From NCBI RefSeq assembly GCF_007990245.1, contig NZ_BJWG01000009.1, positions 62,001-126,000 of the forward strand: DNA of 64,000 nt, in the 5' to 3' direction. Origin of the DNA: Cellulomonas composti. Its GTDB lineage: Bacteria; Actinomycetota; Actinomycetes; Actinomycetales; Cellulomonadaceae. The notes below the pieces were generated by a model. It had not been told where the DNA came from. It did no database searches and saw only the letters and a list, made by a program, of their open reading frames with translations. Position numbers and translations under genes: made by a program. Every line of letters begins with the position of its first letter. Position 1 is the first letter of the stretch. Positions 24,857-34,085 of the stretch are shown piece after piece.

Positions 24857-26719
24857 TCAGGCGCGGCGCAGGCGACCGACGTCGCGGACCGCGCCCCGGT
24901 CGGCGGACGTGGCCATCGCGGCGTACGCCTGCAGGGCCGGCGACACGTACCGGTCGCGGTCCTTCGGCTGCCACGGGTTCTCCGACGAGTCCATCTTGGC
25001 GCGCCGCTCGGCGAGCACCTCGTCGGGCACGTTGATCCGGATGAGGCGCGTCTCGACGTCGATCTCGATCTCGTCGCCGTCCTCGATGAGACCGATCGCG
25101 CCGCCGGCGGACGCCTCGGGCGAGACGTGCCCCACCGAGATGCCGGACGAGCCGCCCGAGAACCGGCCGTCGGTGATGAGCGCGCACACCTTGCCCAGGC
25201 CGCGGCCCTTGATGAACGACGTCGGGTAGAGCATCTCCTGCATGCCCGGGCCGCCCGAGGGGCCCTCGTAGCGCACGACGACGACGTGGCCGGGGTGCAC
25301 CTGCTTGGTCAGGATCTTCTCGACGGCCTCGTCCTGCGACTCGCACACCAGCGCGGTCCCGACGAAGTGGAACAGCTCCGGGTCGATGCCCGCGGTCTTG
25401 ATGATCGCGCCGTCGACGGCGAGGTTGCCGCGCAGCACCGCGAGGCCGCCCTCGACCGTGTACGCGTGCTCGACGGACCGGATGCAGCCGTTCGCGGCGT
25501 CGGTGTCGAGCGACTCCCACACGTTCGTCGTCGAGAACGCCTGTGTGGTGCGCACCCCACCGGGTGCGGCGTGGAACAGGTCGACCGCACGCGCCGTGGC
25601 CTTGCCGCCGCGCACGTCCCAGTCGTCGAGCCAGGCGCGCAGCGTCGGGGTGTGCACCGAGGTGACGTCGTGGTCGAGCAGCCCGCCACGGTCGAGCTCG
25701 CCGAGCAGCGCCGGGATGCCCCCGGCGCGGTGGACGTCCTCCATGTGGAAGTCCGGGTGGTTCGGCGCGACCTTCGACAGGCACGGCACGTGCCGGCTGA
25801 TGGCGTCGATGTCGGCGAGCGTGAAGTCGACCTCGGCCTCCTGCGCGGCGGCCAGGATGTGGAGCACGGTGTTCGTCGAGCCGCCCATCGCGACGTCGAG
25901 CGTCATGGCGTTGGCGAACGCGGCCTTCGTCGCGATGCCGCGCGGGGCCGCGGTGTCGTCCTCGTCCTCGTAGTAGCGCCGCGCCAGGTCGACGATCGTG
26001 CGGCCCGCCTCGAGGAACAGCTCACGGCGGGCGGCGTGCGTCGCGAGCGTCGAGCCGTTGCCGGGCAGCGACAGGCCGAGCGCCTCGGTCAGGCAGTTCA
26101 TCGAGTTCGCCGTGAACATCCCGGAGCACGAGCCGCACGTCGGGCACGCGTTCTCCTCGACCGCGTCGAGCGACTTGTCCGAGACGTTGTCGTCGGCCGA
26201 GTAGTTGATCGCGTTGATGAGGTTGAGGTGCGTCTTGGCGACGCCGTCGGCGACGACCGCCTTACCGGCCTCCATCGGGCCGCCGGAGACGAACACGACC
26301 GGGATGTTCAGCCGCAGCGCCGCGTTGAGCATGCCGGGCGTGATCTTGTCGCAGTTGGAGATGCACACGAGCGCGTCGGCGCAGTGCGCGTTGACCATGT
26401 ACTCGACCGAGTCGGCGATCAGGTCGCGCGAGGGCAGCGAGTAGAGCATGCCCGCGTGGCCCATCGCGATGCCGTCGTCGACTGCGATGGTGTTGAACTC
26501 CTTGGCGACGCCGCCGGCCTCGCGGATCGCGCCCGCGACCAGGTCGCCCATGTCCTTGAGGTGCACGTGCCCCGGCACGAACTGCGTGTACGAGTTCGCG
26601 ATCGCGACGATCGGCTTGCCGAAGTCCTCGCTGCCCATCCCGGTCGCGCGCCACAGCGCGCGGGCGCCGGCCATGTTGCGGCCGTGGGTCGAGGTCCGGG
26701 AGCGCAGCGGGCGGCTCAT
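24857..26719 (-). CDS. ilvD: Dihydroxy-acid dehydratase, long E. coli type (probable [4Fe-4S])
   Basis: A 620-residue enzyme colinear with E. coli Ilv[46 protein letters not shown] and the cysteine cluster [20 protein letters not shown] are all present. The last two motifs hold the cluster ligands, and characterised members of this type carry an oxygen-sensitive [4Fe-4S] cluster. The C-terminal active-site loop [19 protein letters not shown] is intact. Start ATG 26719 has AAGGAG 9 nt upstream. It is clearly not a copy of the shorter ilvD nearby; the two belong to different IlvD/Edd subgroups. A sugar-acid dehydratase is a less likely alternative. Confidence 0.92.
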   Translation of the reverse strand: MSRPLRSRTSTHGRNMAGARALWRATGMGSEDFGKPIVAIANSYTQFVPGHVHLKDMGDLVAGAIREAGGVAKEFNTIAVDDGIAMGHAGMLYSLPSRDLIADSVEYMVNAHCADALVCISNCDKITPGMLNAALRLNIPVVFVSGGPMEAGKAVVADGVAKTHLNLINAINYSADDNVSDKSLDAVEENACPTCGSCSGMFTANSMNCLTEALGLSLPGNGSTLATHAARRELFLEAGRTIVDLARRYYEDEDDTAAPRGIATKAAFANAMTLDVAMGGSTNTVLHILAAAQEAEVDFTLADIDAISRHVPCLSKVAPNHPDFHMEDVHRAGGIPALLGELDRGGLLDHDVTSVHTPTLRAWLDDWDVRGGKATARAVDLFHAAPGGVRTTQAFSTTNVWESLDTDAANGCIRSVEHAYTVEGGLAVLRGNLAVDGAIIKTAGIDPELFHFVGTALVCESQDEAVEKILTKQVHPGHVVVVRYEGPSGGPGMQEMLYPTSFIKGRGLGKVCALITDGRFSGGSSGISVGHVSPEASAGGAIGLIEDGDEIEIDVETRLIRINVPDEVLAERRAKMDSSENPWQPKDRDRYVSPALQAYAAMATSADRGAVRDVGRLRRA

Positions 26720-26776
26720 CGTGGTCAGCTCCTTCACGGCGTCAGGGGCGGCGCCGCAGGCCAGCCTACGTCCGTC

Positions 26777-28366
26777 TCAGCGCTCGGATCGTGGGGTGTC
26801 CACGGGGCGATCAGTCACCTGGGTGCTGCCGGTCGGCCGCAGGTCGAACGACGTCACGCGCAGCGTCGCGCCGCTCGACCCGGTCGCGTACAGCCCGATC
26901 CAGCTCCCCGTGAACGCGTGCGCGGCCCGGGGGTCGAGCCAGTGCAGGTCCAGGCCGACGAGGTCGAGCACCTCGCCGCCGGCCCCGTACGCACAGGTCA
27001 GGTCCCAGCCGCGGATGCGCAGCTCGAGTGTGACCGGCCCGGCGGCGGGGAGCGCCGCGGAGGCGACCTCGCGCTCGTCGTCGTCCTCGGTGCGCACGAC
27101 GACGACGCGACGGGAGCCGTCGGCGCCCCGGGCGACGCCGAGGACGACATGGCGCGTGTCGGACAGCCGCACGACGAGCCCGCCGAGGTCGCCGGCGCCG
27201 GGCGACGGCTCGACCACGGCGCGCACGTCGAGGTCGTCGTGCTGCTGACGCCTCCCGACGAACGCCGGCGTGCCGCCCGCGCGCAACGGCCGGGACCGGT
27301 AGGCCAGCTCGAGCGTGCCGTCGACGACGCGCGCGACCGTGTCGACGGGCGCCCGCAGCGCGGTCCACCCGTGCGCGGCGAGGGGTTCGGCGAGCTCGGC
27401 CGGGTTCACGTCGCCGGCCGCCGCGGACGCCGGGTCCCGGTCCCACGGAAGGTCGACGTGCGGCGTCACCCGCCCGACCTCCGGCGCGAGGACGGGCCAC
27501 CTGTCCTCCCACTCGACGGGGACCAGGAACGTCTCGCGACCGAGCAGGCCCGCGCGCCAGCCGAGCAGCACCGCCCACCAGGAGCCGTCGGGCATCTCGA
27601 CGAGGTCGGCATGGCCGACGCCGACCACGGGCTCGCGTCGGCCGAGGTGCCGATGGGTGAGCACCGGGTTCGCCCGGTTGCCCTCGTACGGACCGGTGAC
27701 CACGTCCGCGCGCGCGACGGACTGCGCGTGGTGCTCCTCGGTGCCGCCCTCGGCCGCCAGCAGGTAGTAGGTGCCCCCGACGCGGTACAGGTGCGGGCCC
27801 TCGGCCCACACGGCGCCCTCGAGCGCACCGTGCCAGAGCACGTGCTCGGGCCCGACGAGCCGCCCGGCGGCGAGGTCGAGCTCACGCAGCCAGACCTCGG
27901 TCTGGGCCGGCCATGCAGGCGAGCGGGCCGGCCGGCACCCCACGTACCAGGCGCGGCCGTCGTCGTCGACGAACAGCGAGGGGTCGAAGCCCTCGGCCTC
28001 CGGCAGCCAGACCGGGTCCGACCAGGGTCCGGCGGGGTCGGTCGCCGTGACCAGGAAGTTCCCGCGCGGGGTGCCCGCGGGCACGTCGTCGGGCAGCACC
28101 GCGGTGCACAGCGCGACGAACCGGCCGTCGTGGTGCCGCAACGTGGGCGCGTACAGCCCGCCCGTCGCCGCGACCGCGTGCGAGAGGTCGACCTGCCCGT
28201 GCACCGCGTGCCCCACGAGCTCCCAGCTCACGAGGTCGCGCGACCGGTACACGGGCAGGCCGGGGACGTGCTCGAACGTCGACGTCATGAGGTAGACGTC
28301 GGCGCCCACACGGCACACCGTCGGGTCCGGGTGGCAGCCCGGCAGGACGGGGTTCGCCGTGCGCAC
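26777..28366 (-). CDS. GH43 family beta-xylosidase / arabinofuranosidase
   Basis: A 529-residue five-bladed propeller enzyme followed by a beta-sandwich domain (about residues 320-520). The catalytic base region is GCHPDPTVCRVG (near residue 10), the pKa-modulating Asp is in GFDPSLFVDDDG, and the general acid Glu is in AEGPHLYRVGG. The C-terminal part, with GLVVRLSDTRHVVLGV, is the GH43 C2-type sandwich. There is no signal peptide, so it acts on imported xylo-oligosaccharides in the cytosol. The GTG 28366 start lies one base after the GH3 stop, so it is the last gene of the SBP-permease-permease-GH3-GH43 operon. Confidence 0.9.
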   Translation of the reverse strand: MRTANPVLPGCHPDPTVCRVGADVYLMTSTFEHVPGLPVYRSRDLVSWELVGHAVHGQVDLSHAVAATGGLYAPTLRHHDGRFVALCTAVLPDDVPAGTPRGNFLVTATDPAGPWSDPVWLPEAEGFDPSLFVDDDGRAWYVGCRPARSPAWPAQTEVWLRELDLAAGRLVGPEHVLWHGALEGAVWAEGPHLYRVGGTYYLLAAEGGTEEHHAQSVARADVVTGPYEGNRANPVLTHRHLGRREPVVGVGHADLVEMPDGSWWAVLLGWRAGLLGRETFLVPVEWEDRWPVLAPEVGRVTPHVDLPWDRDPASAAAGDVNPAELAEPLAAHGWTALRAPVDTVARVVDGTLELAYRSRPLRAGGTPAFVGRRQQHDDLDVRAVVEPSPGAGDLGGLVVRLSDTRHVVLGVARGADGSRRVVVVRTEDDDEREVASAALPAAGPVTLELRIRGWDLTCAYGAGGEVLDLVGLDLHWLDPRAAHAFTGSWIGLYATGSSGATLRVTSFDLRPTGSTQVTDRPVDTPRSER

Positions 28367-28367
28367 G

Positions 28368-30641
28368 TCAGCTGGGGTCGACGCCGGTCTCGGTGCGGCG
28401 GGCGTCCGCGACCGTGATCTCGTGCACCGGTCCGACGAGCTGGGCCGTGGACTGCGTCGCGCGGGTCTCGCTCGTCCCGGTCCACACCTCGAACGCGCCC
28501 GGCTCGACGACGCGCCGCAGGTCGCGTCCGCTGAACGCGAGCCGGGCCGGCGGCACCTCGAAGCGGACCGTGACGGCCTCGCCGGGTGCGAGGTGCACGC
28601 GGTGGTAGCCGACGAGCTGCGCGACTGGTCGTGTCACCGACGCCACGACGTCGCGCACGTAGAGCTGCACGACCTCGTCGCCGGCGAGCGCACCGGTGTT
28701 GGCGACGCGCACCGAGGCGACCAGGGGCGTGTCGGTGCGGCCGGCGGTCACGACGAGCTCGTCGTGCTCGAACGACGTGTACGACAGCCCGTGACCGAAC
28801 GGCAGGGTCGGCGTGGTGCGCAGGTTCGTCACGTCGCCGTCCCCGCCGAGCGCGGGGTGCAGGTAGGTGTACGGCTGCGCGCCGGCCGAGCGCGGCATGC
28901 TCACGGGCAGCCGTCCCGACGGGTTGACCCGCCCCGAGAGCACGCCCGCGAGCGCCGGGCCGCCCTCCTCTCCCGGGAAGAACGACTGGACGACGGCCGC
29001 GCACGACGACAGCGCCCAGTCGATCGCGTAGGGGCGCCCGGTGACGAGCACGAGCACGACAGGTGTACCGGTCGCGACGACGGCCTCGACGAGGGCGCGC
29101 TGCACGCCCGGCAGCTCGAGGTCGTCGCGGTCGCAGCCCTCGCCGACCGTGCCGCGGCCGAACAGGGCCGCGTGGTCGCCGACGACGAGCACCGCGACGT
29201 CGCTGGCCGAGGCCAGCGCGACGGCCTCGTCGAACCCGCTGCGGTCGTCGTCGTCGACCGCGGAGCCCTGGGCGAAGTCGGCCGCGAACCCCTCGGTCCG
29301 GAGCGCCTCGAGCACGGTCGGCACCTCGATGCCGGTCTCCGCGTCGGGGTGGTGCGCGAGCACGTGGTTGACGAACGAGTAGCAGCCGAACAGCGCCTGG
29401 TAGCGGTCCGCGTTGGGGCCGATCACCGCGATGCGCCGGTCGACGGGCAGCGGGAGCGTTCCGTCGTTCGAGAGCAGCACGACCGACTCCGCGGCGAGCT
29501 GAGCGGCGAGCCGGCGGTGGAGCGGGCTGTCGAGATCGACGCCCGTGGGCGGCTCGCCCTCGAAGGTCGCCCCGAGCAGGCCGAGCTCCTCCTTCTGGCG
29601 CAGCGCCCGCAGCACGGCGCGGTCGACGAGGGCCTCGTCGACGGTGCCCGCGCGAACGGCGGCCGCGAGCGGCGCGAGGAACGCGTCACCCGTGGGCAGC
29701 TCGACGTCGAGCCCGGCGGCCAGCGCCGCACCCGCGGCCTCGCCGAGGTCGCCCGCGACGCCGTGCAGCAGGTGCAGGAACGCGACCCCGAAGTAGTCGC
29801 TCACGACGACGCCGTCGAAACCCCACCGCTCGCGCAGCAGCCCGGTCAGCAGGTCGGGGTCCATCGCGACCGGCAGACCGTCGATCTCGACGTACGCGGG
29901 CATCACGGACCGGACACCGCCGTCGAGGACAGCCATCTCGAACGGCGGCAGCAGCACGTCGGCCAGCTCACGCGGCCCCGCGGAGACAGGACCGAAGTTC
30001 CGACCGGCCCGCGAGCCCGAGTAGCCGACGAAGTGCTTGAGCGTCGCGTGCACACCCTCGGCCTGCAGGCCACGCACGTAGGCCGTGCCCAGCGTCCCGA
30101 CGAGGTAGGGGTCCTCGGCGATGCACTCGTCGACCCGCCCCCAGCGCGAGTCGCGGATCACGTCGAGCACGGGTGCGAGGCCCTGGTGCACGCCGAGCTC
30201 GCGCATCGAGCCCCCGATCGCGGCCGCGACCTGCTCGACGAGCTCCTCGTCGAACGACGCCCCCCAGGCGAGCGGTGTCGGGAACGTCGCAGCGCGCCAC
30301 GCGGACAGGCCGGTGAGGCACTCCTCGTGCACGAGCGCAGGGATGCCGAGCCGGGTCTCGGTGACGAGGCGGCGCTGCATCGCCCAGAGCCATGCCGCGC
30401 GCTCGTCGGGCTCGACGGGACGTGTGCCGTAGACGCGGGTGAGGTGCCCGAGCCCGTGCCGGACGGCCTCGTCGAGACCCGTCTCCTGGGTGAACTCACC
30501 CTGCAGGGGCGCGACGGCCTCACCGTCGGACTTCTCCCAGAAGCCGACGATCTGCGCGAGCTTCTCCTCGAGCGTCATCGCGGCCAGGAGGCTGCTCGCG
30601 CGGTCGAGCGTCGCGGGTGGACGCTCCTGCAGATCCGTCAC
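28368..30641 (-). CDS. GH3 beta-glucosidase / beta-xylosidase
   Basis: A 757-residue intracellular GH3 enzyme. The (beta/alpha)8 domain has GLGHLTRVYGTRP, HEECLTG, ATLKHFVGYSGSRAG and the nucleophile Asp282 in VVVSDYFGV. An alpha/beta sandwich domain follows, with VVGDHAALFGRG, and a fibronectin III-like end with FGHGLSYTSF. By context (GH43, GH10, transporter) it probably acts as xylosidase. Two starts are possible: GTG 30641 with a near-perfect AAGGAGAG, chosen here, and ATG 30710, which overlaps the permease stop as ATGA and would add 23 residues. The near-duplicated N-termini (MTDLAR and VTDLQE) make this uncertain. Confidence 0.9.
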   Translation of the reverse strand: MTDLQERPPATLDRASSLLAAMTLEEKLAQIVGFWEKSDGEAVAPLQGEFTQETGLDEAVRHGLGHLTRVYGTRPVEPDERAAWLWAMQRRLVTETRLGIPALVHEECLTGLSAWRAATFPTPLAWGASFDEELVEQVAAAIGGSMRELGVHQGLAPVLDVIRDSRWGRVDECIAEDPYLVGTLGTAYVRGLQAEGVHATLKHFVGYSGSRAGRNFGPVSAGPRELADVLLPPFEMAVLDGGVRSVMPAYVEIDGLPVAMDPDLLTGLLRERWGFDGVVVSDYFGVAFLHLLHGVAGDLGEAAGAALAAGLDVELPTGDAFLAPLAAAVRAGTVDEALVDRAVLRALRQKEELGLLGATFEGEPPTGVDLDSPLHRRLAAQLAAESVVLLSNDGTLPLPVDRRIAVIGPNADRYQALFGCYSFVNHVLAHHPDAETGIEVPTVLEALRTEGFAADFAQGSAVDDDDRSGFDEAVALASASDVAVLVVGDHAALFGRGTVGEGCDRDDLELPGVQRALVEAVVATGTPVVLVLVTGRPYAIDWALSSCAAVVQSFFPGEEGGPALAGVLSGRVNPSGRLPVSMPRSAGAQPYTYLHPALGGDGDVTNLRTTPTLPFGHGLSYTSFEHDELVVTAGRTDTPLVASVRVANTGALAGDEVVQLYVRDVVASVTRPVAQLVGYHRVHLAPGEAVTVRFEVPPARLAFSGRDLRRVVEPGAFEVWTGTSETRATQSTAQLVGPVHEITVADARRTETGVDPS

Positions 30642-30706
30642 GGATCGCTCTCCTTGTGGCGTGTGGGGTCGCCCGGCCGTGACGGCCGGGACCCTGGCGA
30701 GGTCGG

Positions 30707-31612
30707 TCATCCCTTCACGGCCCCCTGCAGGCCGCCGACGATGCGCTTCTGCATCGCCAGGAAGAACACGAGCGCGGGGATCATCGCGAGCGACGTGAAC
30801 GCGAACACGCCGGCCATGTCGGACGAGTGCTCCGAGGAGAAGTCCGCGACACCGAGCGGCAGCGTCTTCATGTCGCTCTGCAGCAGCAGCAGCGGCAGGA
30901 GGTAGGCGTTCCACGACCCGACGAAGGCGAGCACGCCGACGGTGATCATGCCGGGGCCCGACAGCGGCAGCAGGATCCGCCAGAAGAACCCGACCCGGGA
31001 GCAGCCGTCGATCTGGGCCGCCTCCTCGAGCTCGTCGGGGATGGCCTGCAGGAACGGCCGCAGGATCACCACGGTGACCGGCAGGGCGAACGCCGCCTGG
31101 GGCAGTGCGATGCCCCAGTAGGTGTTCCCCATGTGCAGGTCCTTGGTGATGAGGATGAACAGCGGGATGATCGCCACCGTCGCGGGGAACAGCAGGCCCA
31201 TCACGAACACCATGAACAGCGGCTCGCGCCACTTGAACTTGTAGCGGGCCAGCGGGTAGGCGGCCATGACCCCGAGGACGACGACGAGCAGCGTCGTGAG
31301 CCCGGCGACGATCGTCGAGTTCATGACGTAGCGCCAGAAGGTCGAGTTCTGCAGCACGCCCACGTAGTTGGTCAGGACCCACGGATCGGGCAGACCGGCC
31401 GGGTCGTCCGCGAGCTGAGGGTTGGTCCGGAACCCCGAGAGCACGCCGTAGAGCACGGGGCCGAGCGTGAGCGCGACGACGATCAGCGCGATGAAGTAGA
31501 TCAGCGGGCTGCCGCCGCGCATCGCGTTGGTGGACCGGCCGGGCCGGCGAGTCTGCGCGAACTTGGCGGCGCTCGACGGCGCGCTGGACGGGGCTGCGGT
31601 TGCGGTGCTCAT
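30707..31612 (-). CDS. Carbohydrate ABC transporter permease (MalG-type)
   Basis: A 301-residue inner-membrane permease with six predicted helices. The EAA cytoplasmic loop is EEAAQIDGCSRVGFFWRILLPLSGP (about residues 195-218), the coupling helix to the ATPase. The C-terminal VGGLQGAVKG is typical of MalG/LacG. ATG 31612 overlaps the upstream permease stop as ATGA. It forms the channel with the next permease; no ATPase gene is in the operon, so a shared MsiK-type ATPase encoded elsewhere must energise it. Confidence 0.92.
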   Translation of the reverse strand: MSTATAAPSSAPSSAAKFAQTRRPGRSTNAMRGGSPLIYFIALIVVALTLGPVLYGVLSGFRTNPQLADDPAGLPDPWVLTNYVGVLQNSTFWRYVMNSTIVAGLTTLLVVVLGVMAAYPLARYKFKWREPLFMVFVMGLLFPATVAIIPLFILITKDLHMGNTYWGIALPQAAFALPVTVVILRPFLQAIPDELEEAAQIDGCSRVGFFWRILLPLSGPGMITVGVLAFVGSWNAYLLPLLLLQSDMKTLPLGVADFSSEHSSDMAGVFAFTSLAMIPALVFFLAMQKRIVGGLQGAVKG

Positions 31613-32655
31613 CGCGCGACCTTCTTCTTCTTGATCACGGTCACGGTGTTGTCCCGACGCATGATGAAGCGCTGGTAGAGGAGCGCCAGGATCAGTGCGA
31701 CGACGAAGAGGATCACCGAGGCCGCCGAGGCGATGCCGTAGTTGGAGCGCTTCGTACCCTCGGTCACGAGGAAGGTCGCCATGGTCGTGGTCGAGTTGGC
31801 CGGACCGCCCTTGGTGAGGATCCAGACCATGTCGAACAGCTGCAGGGAGCCGATCATCGACAGGAACGCCCAGGTGCGCATGGTGGGGCCGAGCAGCGGG
31901 ATCGTGATCTTGCGCTGCACCTGCCACCAGCTCGCGCCGTCGATCTGCGCGGCCTCGTAGAGCTCGTCGGGTACGCCCTGCAGGCCGGCGAGGAACAGGA
32001 GGATCGCCAGGCCCAGGTACTTCCAGGTCAGCACGACGATGACCGTCGCGAGCGCGTACTTCGGGTCACCCAGGAAGCCCTGCTCGGGGCCGTGCAGGCC
32101 GACCGCGTCGAGCCACGCGTCGATGACGCCGTACTTGGGCTGCAGGAGCTGGAACCACACGACGCCCGCGATGACCTCCGCGAGCACGTACGGGACGAAG
32201 ATGATCGTCCGCAGCATCCCCTGGCCACGCATGCGCCGGTTGAGCAGCAGCGCGATCAGCAGTCCGAGGGGGAGCTGGATGGCGATGGACGCCACGACGA
32301 TGATGAGGTTGTGCTGCAGCGCGCCGGTGAAGACGTCGTTGTTGAGCACCGAGACGTAGTTCTTCAGCCCCACGAAGTCCACCAGCGGGCCGTAGCCCTT
32401 CCACCGGTAGAACGAGAACTGGACGGCCTTGACGATCGGCCAGACCACGAAGAACACGAACAGGAGCAAGGCGGGAGCCACGAAGAACGCGATCTCGAGG
32501 CCCTTGCGGGTGTTGTTGCCTCCCGCGCGGCGCCCACCGGGGCCCCCCGCCGCCGACCGCATGGTGCGGCCGGCGACGGGGACCGTCAGGGTGGACGTCG
32601 CAGCCGAGGCGGAGGCGCCCTGCTGGGCGTTCGCTTCGTCTGCCACGTCGATCAC
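31609..32655 (-). CDS. Carbohydrate ABC transporter permease (MalF-type)
   Basis: A 348-residue permease with a disordered, Gly/Arg-rich cytosolic N-terminus (to about residue 50) and six helices. The first is FFVAPALLLFVFFVVWPIVK. The EAA loop is YEAAQIDGASWWQVQRKITI. The sequence SFYRWKGYG in the first periplasmic segment is typical of CUT1-family partners. Start GTG 32655 overlaps the binding-protein stop (GTGA). It ends with a lysine run, KKKKVAR, and overlaps the MalG-type gene by four bases. Confidence 0.92.
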   Translation of the reverse strand: MIDVADEANAQQGASASAATSTLTVPVAGRTMRSAAGGPGGRRAGGNNTRKGLEIAFFVAPALLLFVFFVVWPIVKAVQFSFYRWKGYGPLVDFVGLKNYVSVLNNDVFTGALQHNLIIVVASIAIQLPLGLLIALLLNRRMRGQGMLRTIIFVPYVLAEVIAGVVWFQLLQPKYGVIDAWLDAVGLHGPEQGFLGDPKYALATVIVVLTWKYLGLAILLFLAGLQGVPDELYEAAQIDGASWWQVQRKITIPLLGPTMRTWAFLSMIGSLQLFDMVWILTKGGPANSTTTMATFLVTEGTKRSNYGIASAASVILFVVALILALLYQRFIMRRDNTVTVIKKKKVAR

Positions 32656-33974
32656 TTCTCTGCGTCAGCCGCCGCCTGGGTGGCGTCGACGATGTCCTGC
32701 GGGGAAGCCTGGCCGGCGAACATCAGCGCGATCTCGTCGTTCATCGCACCACCGATCGCGGAGCCGAAGGCCGTGTCGAAGTACAGCTGCACGTACGGCG
32801 CCTTGTCACGGACGTCGAGCAGGGTCGCCAGCGCCGGGTCGGAGACGTACTGCGACGCGGTGTTGTTGGTCGGCAGACCCATGTCCAGCTCGGCGAAGCC
32901 CTTCTGGACCTCGTCGGAGAGCAGGTACTTCGCGAACTCGACGGCCTCGTCGGGGGCGTTGGCGCCCACGGCCCAGGCGTCGCCGCCACCGAGCGCGTCG
33001 GCGGGGTCACCCTCGCCGTCGTCGACCGACGGGAAAGCGAACCAGCCCGTGTTCTCACCCAGGCCCAGACCGTCCTCGGTCAGGCCCTGCATGACGCCCG
33101 GCTCCCAGTGGCCCTGCATCTCGATCGCGACCTTGCCCGTGGCGAGCAGGCCGGACGCCGAGGTGGCACCCGTCTGGGCCGGGGTGGTGAGGAAGCCGGC
33201 GTTGAACGGCTCCGCCGCGATCAGCTTCTCGAGGTCCTCGCCCGCCTTCACGAAGCACGGGTCGGAGAAGTCGAGCGACGTGACCGCGCCCTTGAGCGTG
33301 TCCTCCGAGCACTCGCGCAGCGAGAAGTAGTACCAGTAGTGCGCGGCCGGCCACTTGTCACCGGCGCCCACGGAGATGGGCTCGATGCCCGCACCCTTGA
33401 GCGTGTCGATGACGTCGTACATGTCGTCCCAGCTCGTCGGGACGTCGGTGATGCCGGCCTGCTCGAAGAGGGCCTTGTTGTACCAGAAGCCCACGACGCC
33501 CAGCGAGAACGGGAGCGCGTAGGTCTTGCCGTCGACCTGGAAGCCGCCGACCGAACCACCGAGCTTGGCGATCGTGTCCGCCGCCGAGTCGGAGATGTCC
33601 TTGGTCAGACCCGCGGCGACGTGGTCGGCGAGCTCACCGCCGCCACGCTCCATGTAGACGTCCGGCGCGTCGCCGGCCTGGAACGCGGCCTCCAGCTTGG
33701 TGACCATGTCCTCGTGCTGCATCGCGTTGACGTCGATGGTCACGCCGGGGTTGGCGGCCTCGAAGTCGGCAGCGACCTTGTCGTAGTAGGTCTTGCCGTC
33801 ACCCGTGTTGGAGTTGTGCCACCACGTGATGGTGACGTCCTTGTCGCCACCACCGGAGGTCGTGGTCGAGTCGGTACCCGGCTCGTTGTCGTCTCCGCTG
33901 CTGCACGCAGCAGCCAGCAGTGCCACGGTGGTAGCAAGGGCGAAAGCCGCAGTCGCGCGGCGCATCCGTGCCAT
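32652..33974 (-). CDS. Extracellular sugar-binding lipoprotein (CUT1 family)
   Basis: A 440-residue solute-binding protein. The signal peptide ends in the lipobox LLAAACSS (Cys near residue 24), followed by a Ser/Thr/Gly linker. The mature domain begins VTITWWHNSNTGDG and contains YYDKVAADFEAANPGV, DAPDVYMERGGGELADHV and YALPFSLGVVGFWYNKALFEQAG, all standard for cluster 1 oligosaccharide binders. It delivers substrate to the two permeases downstream, most likely xylo-oligosaccharides given the GH43/GH3/GH10 genes. Start ATG 33974. The LacI-type operator lies about 80-125 bases upstream, so the operon is probably repressed without xylan products. Confidence 0.93.
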   Translation of the reverse strand: MARMRRATAAFALATTVALLAAACSSGDDNEPGTDSTTTSGGGDKDVTITWWHNSNTGDGKTYYDKVAADFEAANPGVTIDVNAMQHEDMVTKLEAAFQAGDAPDVYMERGGGELADHVAAGLTKDISDSAADTIAKLGGSVGGFQVDGKTYALPFSLGVVGFWYNKALFEQAGITDVPTSWDDMYDVIDTLKGAGIEPISVGAGDKWPAAHYWYYFSLRECSEDTLKGAVTSLDFSDPCFVKAGEDLEKLIAAEPFNAGFLTTPAQTGATSASGLLATGKVAIEMQGHWEPGVMQGLTEDGLGLGENTGWFAFPSVDDGEGDPADALGGGDAWAVGANAPDEAVEFAKYLLSDEVQKGFAELDMGLPTNNTASQYVSDPALATLLDVRDKAPYVQLYFDTAFGSAIGGAMNDEIALMFAGQASPQDIVDATQAAADAEK

Positions 33975-34048
33975 GTCAGTCCCTTCAGTCGTCGTTGACC
34001 CAGCCTGGACAGCAAGGAGTCTCACCCGCTCGGGGCCGCCCCGTCAAT

Positions 34049-34084
34049 CGTTATCGATACCGTTATCGAAACCGTTATACAAAC
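34049..34084. promoter_or_regulatory. LacI operator: three 12-bp direct repeats containing a 16-bp inverted repeat
   Basis: CGTTATCGATAC (34049-34060), CGTTATCGAAAC (34061-34072) and CGTTATACAAAC (34073-34084) are in tandem. Spanning the first two is TCGATACCGTTATCGA (34054-34069), arms TCGATA/TATCGA with spacer CCGT. It lies between the binding-protein gene and lacI, so it can control both directions. On the minus strand TTGACG (34047-34042) is a possible -35 for the transporter operon. TTATAC (34075-34080) is a possible -10 for lacI. The identical 16-mer occurs at the xylanase promoter. Confidence 0.82.
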
Positions 34085-34085
34085 G

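Noticed and set aside
23765-28417. A 1550-codon open frame on the plus strand across gdpd, ilvD and GH43
   Set aside because: Antisense to three well-supported genes and Arg/Val/His-rich; no signal, repeat or domain structure.
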